Positions 33,160 through 38,486 of a stretch of 38,486 bases of DNA are shown here, piece after piece. This DNA is from VBAS01 sp964444975. GTDB taxonomy: Bacteria; Bacteroidota; Bacteroidia; Chitinophagales; Chitinophagaceae. Below the pieces are notes generated by a model that saw only the letters and a list, made by a program, of their open reading frames with translations, was not told the DNA's origin and ran no database searches. Location: positions 1 to 38,486 of the forward strand of contig CAYUJD010000030.1 in the NCBI GenBank assembly GCA_964444975.1, given 5' to 3'. How positions within the stretch are numbered: the stretch's first letter is position 1; each line of letters begins with the position of its first letter. Both the position numbers and the translations under genes were made by a program.

Positions 33160-34098
33160 TCATTGATTTAGCCAGTCTTTCGGGTTCAAACACACCTGCA
33201 ACAGCTTATCTTCTTCGCTTCCTGGTTCCGGATGATAATTATATTCAAATCTCACGGTTGGCGGCAGGCTCATCAGAATACTCTCAATTCTTCCCTTTGT
33301 TTTTAATCCAAACAACGTCCCCCGGTCGTGTATTAAATTAAATTCAACATACCGCCCCCTTCTTACTTCCTGCCAGTGCTTATGTGCGGCATTGTAAGGC
33401 ATGTTCTTTCTTTTTTCAACAATGGGAAGGTAGGCATGGACAAATACTTCACCGCAACTCTTTCCAAAGTTTACCCAGAAATTCACATCATGGATTTCAT
33501 CGGGTCTTTGGTAGTCATAAAAAATTCCTCCTATACCTCTTCGCTCCGCATCACGGTGCCGGTTCACAAAATAGTTATCACATTCTTCTTTGAATTTGGG
33601 ATAAAACGAAGTGTCAAATTCGTCACACACATTTTTATACGTTTGATGAAAATGACGGGCATCGTCTTCGAACAAATAATAGGGAGTTAAATCTGTCCCT
33701 CCACCAAACCACCGGTCAATCACTTCATCTTTTTCATTATACAGTTCGAACATGCGGTAATTGCAATGAATTGTTGGTACGAAGGGATTTTGCGGATGAA
33801 TAACCAGGCTCAATCCGCAGGCAAACCATTTCGCGCCATTAATCCTAAGTTGTGCTCGCATTGCGTCGGTCACATCACCATGAACAACCGAAGTGTTTAC
33901 ACCACCTTTCTCAAACACATTTCCGTTTACAATCACTCTTGTCTTGCCGCCGCCACCCTCAGATCGTTGCCACTGGTCTTCCTCAAATTTTGCTTTACCA
34001 TCTTCATTTTCCAGCGCAGCGCATATTTTATCCTGCAGGTCATGAATAAACTTTACCCACCCTTCCTTTACGTTCATATTTATAATTATTTCACTCAT
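33160..34098 (-). CDS. hemF: Oxygen-dependent coproporphyrinogen III oxidase
   Basis: The 312-residue protein carries the HemF signatures: QWQRSEGGGGKTRV, GAKWFACGLSLVIHPQNP, IHCNYRMFE, DRWFGGGTDLTPYYLFEDDARHFH and RYVEFNLIHDRGT. It carries out the two oxidative decarboxylations giving protoporphyrinogen IX and needs molecular oxygen, so the organism makes heme by the protoporphyrin branch under air. Its ATG overlaps the hemE stop (ATGA at 34095-34098), so the two are translationally coupled. No oxygen-independent hemN is in the window. Confidence 0.97.
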   Translation of the reverse strand: MSEIIINMNVKEGWVKFIHDLQDKICAALENEDGKAKFEEDQWQRSEGGGGKTRVIVNGNVFEKGGVNTSVVHGDVTDAMRAQLRINGAKWFACGLSLVIHPQNPFVPTIHCNYRMFELYNEKDEVIDRWFGGGTDLTPYYLFEDDARHFHQTYKNVCDEFDTSFYPKFKEECDNYFVNRHRDAERRGIGGIFYDYQRPDEIHDVNFWVNFGKSCGEVFVHAYLPIVEKRKNMPYNAAHKHWQEVRRGRYVEFNLIHDRGTLFGLKTKGRIESILMSLPPTVRFEYNYHPEPGSEEDKLLQVCLNPKDWLNQ

Positions 34099-35144
34099 TT
34101 CCCATCACTCATCACTACTGCCCATTCCTTCACCGCCTCCACAAATGCTTTTGCATTTTCCACCGGTACATTGGGTGTAATGCCATGGCCTAAGTTGGCA
34201 ATATATCGCTGTGTGCCGAATGCTGCTATCATTTCGTTCACCCATTTTTTTATCTGCGGAACTGGTGCCAGAAGTTTTGCCGGGTCAAAATTACCCTGCA
34301 ATGTGATATTATTTTCTGTCAGCTCTCTGGCAAATTTCGGTGCGATGGTCCAGTCAATGCCAATGCCGGCAGCGCCGCTGTTGCTTAAATCCTTCAGCGC
34401 ATACCAGCTTCCTTTCGGAAATAAAATGACCGGCGCATCATCTTTCAGTGCGTCGGTAATCTGTATCAAATAAGGCTGGGCAAAAGTTTTAAAATCTTCC
34501 GGCGACAAAGAACCGGCCCAACTGTCGAATACCTGTACCGTATCAGCGCCGGCCGCTGCCTGCGCTTTTAAATAGTCAATAGTGATGTCCGTTATTTTTT
34601 GAAGTAATAAATGAGCCAGTTGCGGCTCGGTGTAAGCGAACTGTTTTGCTTTCTCCCATGTCTTGCTGCCTTTGCCTTCTATCAAATAACACAGTATGGT
34701 CCATGGCGCACCGGCGAAACCAATCAATGGCACACGGCCGTTGAGTTCTTTTTTTGTCAGCCGCAATGCATCCATCACATAGCTTAAACTCTCCTCTGCA
34801 CCATCCGTGATTAATGAGTCAATATCTTTTTTTGATAAAATTGTTTTGGGTAAAAAAGGACCTTTGCCGTCTTCCAGCAATACGTCCACACCCATCGCCT
34901 GGGGTATAACCAGTATGTCGGAAAAAATAATGGCAGCATCCACGCCAATCTGGTCAACGGGCTGCAAAGTGATTTCGCAGGCCAGCTCCGGTGTCCGCAC
35001 ACGGGTGAAGAAATCATATTTCTCCCGCAGCTTTATATAATCCGGCAAATATCTCCCGGCCTGCCGCATCATCCACACCGGGGGCCGCTCCACTTTTTCT
35101 CCACGAAGAGCTTTTAATAGTAAATCATTTTTTAGTTGGGTCAT
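34095..35144 (-). CDS. hemE: Uroporphyrinogen decarboxylase
   Basis: The 349-residue TIM-barrel protein has PPVWMMRQAGRYLPDY (substrate carboxylate-binding Arg), IIFSDILVIPQAMG (key Asp), GFAGAPWTILCYLIEG and NLGHGITPNVP. It removes the four acetate carboxyls of uroporphyrinogen III to give coproporphyrinogen III. The C-terminal residues after the last family-like helix (VVMSDGK) are encoded by TGATGAG-type repeat sequence, which suggests that the stop codon lies in an eroded heptamer array. It overlaps hemF by four bases. Confidence 0.97.
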   Translation of the reverse strand: MTQLKNDLLLKALRGEKVERPPVWMMRQAGRYLPDYIKLREKYDFFTRVRTPELACEITLQPVDQIGVDAAIIFSDILVIPQAMGVDVLLEDGKGPFLPKTILSKKDIDSLITDGAEESLSYVMDALRLTKKELNGRVPLIGFAGAPWTILCYLIEGKGSKTWEKAKQFAYTEPQLAHLLLQKITDITIDYLKAQAAAGADTVQVFDSWAGSLSPEDFKTFAQPYLIQITDALKDDAPVILFPKGSWYALKDLSNSGAAGIGIDWTIAPKFARELTENNITLQGNFDPAKLLAPVPQIKKWVNEMIAAFGTQRYIANLGHGITPNVPVENAKAFVEAVKEWAVVMSDGK

Positions 35145-35163
35145 AATTTTTGTTTATCATTAA

Positions 35164-35182
35164 TGAGTTGGATGATGAGTTG
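35164..35182. repeat. TGAGTTG direct repeats between hemE and hemD
   Basis: TGAGTTG occurs at 35164-35170 and 35176-35182, a degenerate relative of the TGAGTRA arrays found elsewhere in the window. Confidence 0.45.
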
Positions 35183-35196
35183 CTGCATTTCCTTAC

Positions 35197-35215
35197 CCCC
35201 TTTAGGGGCTGGGGG
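35197..35215. repeat. C/G palindromic repeat overlapping the hemD stop
   Basis: CCCC-TTTA-GGGG (35197-35208) followed by CT and GGGGG (35211-35215) is nearly the same as the copy at 2581-2599. The hemD stop codon (TAA on the minus strand) lies in the hairpin loop, and the last four hemD residues (TPSP) are translated from the repeat. Confidence 0.7.
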
Positions 35216-35912
35216 TTACTATCTCTATCATCTTCCTCACCAAACTCTCTTTGCCCGGCGCATCACTGATGATGATTTTGTTATTGCTGTATTTTTTTAT
35301 TTCGTTCGCAGTGCTGTTGCCTATGGCAAACAAAATCGTCCGCTTATTTACTTTGTTGTGCTTAAAAAAACTTTCCACCGCACTGGGACTGAAAAACAAG
35401 ATGCCGTAATACTCTTTTTTGATTTTATGCGGCACCCCAATTGTTTCATATACGACGATTTCATTTACTTCTATATCATGGTTTCTTAAAATCCCGGGCA
35501 ATTCATCTCTGCGCCGGTCACCGCAAAAGAAAATAATTTCCTCCGACTCATTTTCTTCAGCAATCAGCTCAGCCAGTTCCGCGGCATTATCCGCTGTGCC
35601 AGCAATGGATTCTTCACCAAAATATTTTTTTACCAGTTGCTTTGTGGCATGGCCAATGCAATAAATTTTCCAGTCCGGCTGCTGGCCTTCCTGCCCGGCT
35701 GCCACGGCTTCCACCGCATTCATGCTGGTAAACACAACCGTGGCCGATTGCATGTAAGCATTTTCAATTTCCTGTTGCACTTCCACCGACTGTATCGGCA
35801 CTGTTTCAATAAACGAAATCACATCAATACTGATACATGTCGCTTCCGCTTCTTCAATGAGCGACGGAGCTAATGGCCTTGTTGATAATATGCTGATTTC
35901 GTTTTTCGGCAT
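35202..35912 (-). CDS. hemD: Uroporphyrinogen-III synthase
   Basis: This 236-residue two-lobed protein is recognisable by order rather than by identity, as usual for HemD. The first lobe has ILSTRPLAPSLIEEAE, VVFTSMNAVEAV and IYCIGHATKQLV; the second has IIFFCGDRRRDELPGIL, IVVYETIGVP, ILFFSPSAVESFF and LFAIGNSTANEI. It closes hydroxymethylbilane with inversion of ring D. Position between hemC and hemE supports the call. I start at ATG 35912; the frame continues to an ATG at 35993 that would overlap hemC, but that part runs through an inverted repeat and is unlikely to be protein. Confidence 0.9.
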   Translation of the reverse strand: MPKNEISILSTRPLAPSLIEEAEATCISIDVISFIETVPIQSVEVQQEIENAYMQSATVVFTSMNAVEAVAAGQEGQQPDWKIYCIGHATKQLVKKYFGEESIAGTADNAAELAELIAEENESEEIIFFCGDRRRDELPGILRNHDIEVNEIVVYETIGVPHKIKKEYYGILFFSPSAVESFFKHNKVNKRTILFAIGNSTANEIKKYSNNKIIISDAPGKESLVRKMIEIVTPSP

Positions 35913-35934
35913 TTTTATAATTCTGATTATACCT

Positions 35935-35974
35935 ATAAGGTTTGCCGGGCTGGTGACTGCGCTGCAAACCTTAT
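35935..35974. repeat. Inverted repeat between hemC and hemD
   Basis: ATAAGGTTTGC (35935-35945) and GCAAACCTTAT (35964-35974) form a perfect 11-base stem with an 18-base loop. It occupies the 67-base hemC-hemD gap. It has no U-tract, so it is more likely a dispersed palindrome or an RNA-processing or stability element than a terminator. Confidence 0.7.
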
Positions 35975-35979
35975 CGGGT

Positions 35980-36957
35980 TTACTTATCTGCATTCCGCAT
36001 TTTTTTTACAATTGCTTCACCGCCCTGCACAAGCAATTGCTGGGCTGCTTTCATTCCCAAATCTTTTGCATCCTTTGGCCATTTCGACATTTCACATTCT
36101 GCTATTTCTTTGCCATCCGGCGACAAAACATTTCCTTTAAAATGGGTTTCGCCATTTTCAATTGTAGCCAGGGCGCTGACAGGAGTGGAGCAACCGCCAA
36201 GGAGGGTTCTCAAAAAATCTCTTTCAATTTTTGTGCACAAAGCCGTGTCTTCATCATTGAGTATATGACAGCTTTCAAAAGCATAATCATCGTTTTCCCT
36301 GCATACCACCATAATGGCGCCCTGTGCCGGTGCCGGCAACATCCAGTCAAGCTCAATCGAATTTTCAGGTCGCAGATTGATTCTTTCCAGCCCGGCCGCG
36401 GCAAAGATGGCCCCATGCCAGTTGCTTTCGTTCAGCTTTTTCAATCTTGTATTTACATTGCCCCTGAGATTTTCCATTTTGTGATGCGGGTAGCGGTGAA
36501 GCCATTGTGCTTTTCGGCGAATGGAACTGGTGGCTATTGTAAGCGGGGAGTGGTGAGTAATAAGTGAAGAAATGACCATTGACCATTGACCATTCTCGAA
36601 CCCCAGCTCATCACTTATCACTGATAACTCATTTCTGCACACCAGCAAATCTTTAAAGGACCCCCTCTTCAGCACAGCCGCCTGCACTATTCCCTTTGCC
36701 AGTTGCGTCGGCACATCTTTCATCGAATGAACGGCCACATCAATTCTATCGCTCAGCAATGCAGCATCAAGACTTCTGGTAAACACGCCCTGCACACCCA
36801 TTTCATACAATGGGGTTTTCAAATCAATATCGCCTTCGCTTTTGATATACACCAATTCGGAAGCAAAGCCATTTTGCGCAAGCAAATCTTTTACCTGCAA
36901 AGCCTGCCAGGTGGCCAACTGGCTTTCCCTGGTTCCGATTCGGATAATTCTTCCCAT
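35980..36957 (-). CDS. hemC: Hydroxymethylbilane synthase with repeat-encoded insertion
   Basis: The 325-residue protein has IRIGTRESQLATWQA, HSMKDVP (catalytic Asp81), the substrate-binding ATSSIRRKAQ and LRGNVNTRL, and LLGGCSTPV with Cys256, which holds the dipyrromethane cofactor. It polymerises four porphobilinogens to hydroxymethylbilane. The stretch between LLVCR and ATSSIRR (residues about 109-140) is some 15 residues longer than in E. coli and is translated from intergenic-type heptanucleotide repeats. It stays in frame and all catalytic residues are kept, so the enzyme is likely active. It starts six bases after the hemA stop. Confidence 0.95.
   Translation of the reverse strand: MGRIIRIGTRESQLATWQALQVKDLLAQNGFASELVYIKSEGDIDLKTPLYEMGVQGVFTRSLDAALLSDRIDVAVHSMKDVPTQLAKGIVQAAVLKRGSFKDLLVCRNELSVISDELGFENGQWSMVISSLITHHSPLTIATSSIRRKAQWLHRYPHHKMENLRGNVNTRLKKLNESNWHGAIFAAAGLERINLRPENSIELDWMLPAPAQGAIMVVCRENDDYAFESCHILNDEDTALCTKIERDFLRTLLGGCSTPVSALATIENGETHFKGNVLSPDGKEIAECEMSKWPKDAKDLGMKAAQQLLVQGGEAIVKKMRNADK
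36541..36636. repeat. Heptanucleotide repeat cluster inside hemC
   Basis: Three perfect TGACCAT units (36573-36593) are flanked on the left by TGAGTAA and TAAGTGA (36553-36566) and on the right by TGAGTTA, TCAGTGA and TAAGTGA on the opposite strand (about 36607-36636). The two flanks are inverted relative to each other. Together they cover the extra residues of HemC. The units match the non-coding arrays at 18330-18378 and 33124-33151. Confidence 0.8.
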
Positions 36958-36963
36958 TTCTGT

Positions 36964-38184
36964 TTATGCGCCGGTGGCAAGAAATTCATTGATGGCTTCG
37001 ATATAATAACAACCTTTCTGGTCCTGCTCCTTCATCTTGGAAGCCATGCCGTCAATTACCCGCTGAATTTTTTTATCGGGATTTTGATGTTGAACTAAAG
37101 GTATGAATAATGGGGAAGTATGAATTTCCTTGAGCTTGCTCTTGACCGCCCTCAGCACCGGCACATGCCTGCGCATGTTGTACCAGTCAATAAATTCGTC
37201 AATATGTTCTGCAATGATGGCGTTTGCTTTCGGCACTTCGGCCTGGCGCATGGCAAGCGTTTCATCTTTCATCTTTGACAGATCGTCCACATTTACCAGC
37301 GTTATATGGGGCAGTTGCCGTGCCATGGCATCCACATTATAGGGAATGGAAAAATCAATGATGAGTTTTTTGTTCAAACCGGCAAGATGTGGACAGGTAA
37401 TCACCGCATTGCCGGCATTGGTGGCAACAAGTATGATATCGGCTTCGGCAATCTGCTGCAGCAACTCATCCATCTTTGCCGATTGCAAACCCAACTCTGC
37501 GGCAAGCGTGGCTGCTTTTTCTTCGGTGCGGTTAATGAGAGTTATTTTTTTTGTGCCAAGATAATCAACCAGGTTCTTGCAGGTATTACGACCGATTTTG
37601 CCTGTGCCCAGCAAAAGAATTTTTTTACTCTTAATATTTTTTACATGCCGGCGGATGTATTGTATGGCGGCAAACGAAACCGACACGGTGCCACTGCTCA
37701 GCGTCGTCCGGTTTTTCACAGCTTTGGATGATTGCAGCATGCAGTTTACCATCCGTTCGGTAAATGCATCCATGCGGTCGTATTGTTTGGCAAATTTTGC
37801 GGCAAGTTTTATCTGACCGATAATTTCATAATCACCAAGAATCTGCGAATCCAGCCCGGCGCCAACATAAAAGAAATGCTCAACAGCTGCGGCGCCCTGC
37901 CTGGTGTAAGCCAGCGAGGCAAACAAATCCTGCGGGCCTTCGGTTTGTGAACAGAGCAACCGCATCAGCTGTTCAGCATTTTCAGCAAAACCATAGATTT
38001 CGGTACGGTTGCAGGTAGATACAATGAAAAATTCGGAAATGCCGTAAGCAGGCGCTGCCTGCAGCAGGCGTGAATATTTTTCCTGACTGATGGCAAAGCG
38101 TCCTCTTGTTTCCGCATCCGATTTGCGATAGTTAATTCCTGTTACGAAAAATCCTGAAATATCTTTTGGTCCGGTGCCGTTCAT
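36964..38184 (-). CDS. hemA: Glutamyl-tRNA reductase
   Basis: This 406-residue protein has the nucleophilic Cys58 in FIVSTCNRTEIYGF, the catalytic-domain motif HFFYVGAGLDSQILGDYEIIGQ, the NADPH-binding LLLGTGKIGRNTCKNL and an extended C-terminal dimerisation helix. It reduces glutamyl-tRNA(Glu) to glutamate-1-semialdehyde, the entry step of the C5 heme pathway. It is the promoter-proximal gene of the seven-gene cluster, with a TAnnTTTG box upstream. Length is a little under the E. coli protein. Regulation of the whole cluster probably acts at this promoter. Confidence 0.97.
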   Translation of the reverse strand: MNGTGPKDISGFFVTGINYRKSDAETRGRFAISQEKYSRLLQAAPAYGISEFFIVSTCNRTEIYGFAENAEQLMRLLCSQTEGPQDLFASLAYTRQGAAAVEHFFYVGAGLDSQILGDYEIIGQIKLAAKFAKQYDRMDAFTERMVNCMLQSSKAVKNRTTLSSGTVSVSFAAIQYIRRHVKNIKSKKILLLGTGKIGRNTCKNLVDYLGTKKITLINRTEEKAATLAAELGLQSAKMDELLQQIAEADIILVATNAGNAVITCPHLAGLNKKLIIDFSIPYNVDAMARQLPHITLVNVDDLSKMKDETLAMRQAEVPKANAIIAEHIDEFIDWYNMRRHVPVLRAVKSKLKEIHTSPLFIPLVQHQNPDKKIQRVIDGMASKMKEQDQKGCYYIEAINEFLATGA

Positions 38185-38205
38185 ACCATGCTTTATTCGT
38201 CACCG

Positions 38206-38213
38206 CAAAAATA
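38206..38213 (-). promoter_or_regulatory. -7 promoter box of the heme cluster
   Basis: On the minus strand TATTTTTG matches TAnnTTTG and ends 21 bases before the hemA ATG. No clear TTTG -33 box is found at the usual distance, which would fit an activator-dependent promoter. Confidence 0.45.
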
Positions 38214-38242
38214 CTTTCGGTAATTTCAGACTCCTAAAATCT

Positions 38243-38261
38243 CTGTCATTGCACTGTCATT
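38243..38261. promoter_or_regulatory. Direct repeats CTGTCATT upstream of hemA
   Basis: CTGTCATT occurs at 38243-38250 and 38254-38261, 11 bases apart (one helical turn), some 30 bases upstream of the hemA -7 box. Position and spacing suit an activator site. Confidence 0.35.
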
Positions 38262-38410
38262 TTACCGTTTGATTTTCATCAGATGAATGGCTGTTCGTAA
38301 TCAGGTTGCATGCAGACAGGAAAGCGATTTTTATCCAATCAAAATATACGGCCGTTCACTCAAAAAAGGTTTGCAACCGGCAAAATTTATTGTAAAGATT
38401 TTTATGTCAC

Positions 38411-38486
38411 CGGCTTTTGGTAATTCTGGTCAATGTCCCCTTGCGACGCTCCTCCCGATAGGTATCGGGACATCATCCGGTAATTC
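38411..38486. repeat. Mosaic intergenic repeat element, copy B (cut by window end)
   Basis: 38411-38452 repeats the left part of copy A (CGGCTTTTG, AATTCTG, GTCCC, TTGCGACGCTCC). The TCCCGATA/TATCGGGA palindrome follows directly (38453-38470) without the roughly 50-base interior seen in copy A. GGTAATTC occurs at 38419-38426 and again at the window end (38479-38486), so the element may continue beyond the window. Confidence 0.65.

Larger units (their letters stand above)
38185..38486. other. Gene-free stretch upstream of hemA to window end
   Basis: These 302 bases hold the hemA promoter box, the CTGTCATT direct repeats and, from 38411, a truncated copy of the mosaic repeat. I find no credible coding frame or RNA gene between 38262 and 38410. 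Confidence 0.6.

Noticed and set aside
35913..35993. N-terminal extension of hemD overlapping hemC
   Set aside because: It runs through the 11-base inverted repeat. The HemD fold starts at MPKNEISILSTRP.
35857..36567. A 236-codon plus-strand frame across hemD/hemC
   Set aside because: It is antisense to hemC and hemD, both with clear families.

Overview
The window is a chromosomal stretch of a Bacteroidota bacterium, most likely a Chitinophagaceae relative. The grounds are the family content (two TonB-dependent receptors, a type IX secretion tail, a DUF6660-like protein, a GldA/CcmA-like lone ABC ATPase next to lpxA), weak Shine-Dalgarno sites, several TAnnTTTG promoter boxes of the Bacteroidota type, and dispersed intergenic palindromes typical of this phylum. 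The assignment rests on sequence reading alone. I saw no phage, insertion sequence, CRISPR array, rRNA or tRNA gene.

Layout. 1-8.2 kb is housekeeping: a small conserved hypothetical, an NmrA-like reductase, ruvB, an orphan OmpR-type response regulator, an orphan GroES-like protein with a good intrinsic terminator, a HerA/DUF853 ATPase, an SDR gene lacking a normal start codon, and recQ. 8.2-14.7 kb carries a Cu(+)-exporting P-type ATPase, tsaE, alanine dehydrogenase, a lipoprotein, an ABC ATPase and lpxA. 14.9-24.4 kb is a metal-handling region: a Cys-rich AraC regulator translationally coupled to a small Cys-rich secreted protein, a TonB receptor, ferritin, a class III cyclase/TPR membrane protein, and a ChaN-like protein divergent from a FecA-like TonB receptor. 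24.7-29.0 kb is a tightly overlapping three-gene operon (TPR/beta-barrel outer-membrane protein, BcsA-like GT2 synthase, membrane-anchored GH26 hydrolase) that looks like a compact synthase-dependent exopolysaccharide system. 29.1-30.8 kb has a secreted M57-type metalloprotease divergent from a small type IX-secreted protein that looks like a deletion derivative.

30.8-38.2 kb is a seven-gene heme pathway cluster, all on the minus strand, in the order hemA-hemC-hemD-hemE-hemF-hemB-hemL. It takes glutamyl-tRNA through ALA, PBG and uroporphyrinogen to protoporphyrinogen IX; the last oxidation and ferrochelatase steps are not in the window. Together with ferritin, the ChaN-like protein and the receptors, the second half of the window is weighted to iron and heme.

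The most unusual DNA-level signals are repeats. A heptanucleotide family (TGAGTRA, with TGACCAT) recurs after the first TonB receptor gene, between heme genes, and inside the hemC reading frame, where it encodes an in-frame insertion. A family of C/G-rich palindromes sits against gene starts and stops and encodes the last residues of hemD. A longer mosaic element with a TCCCGATA palindrome occurs upstream of ald and again at the right edge of the window.
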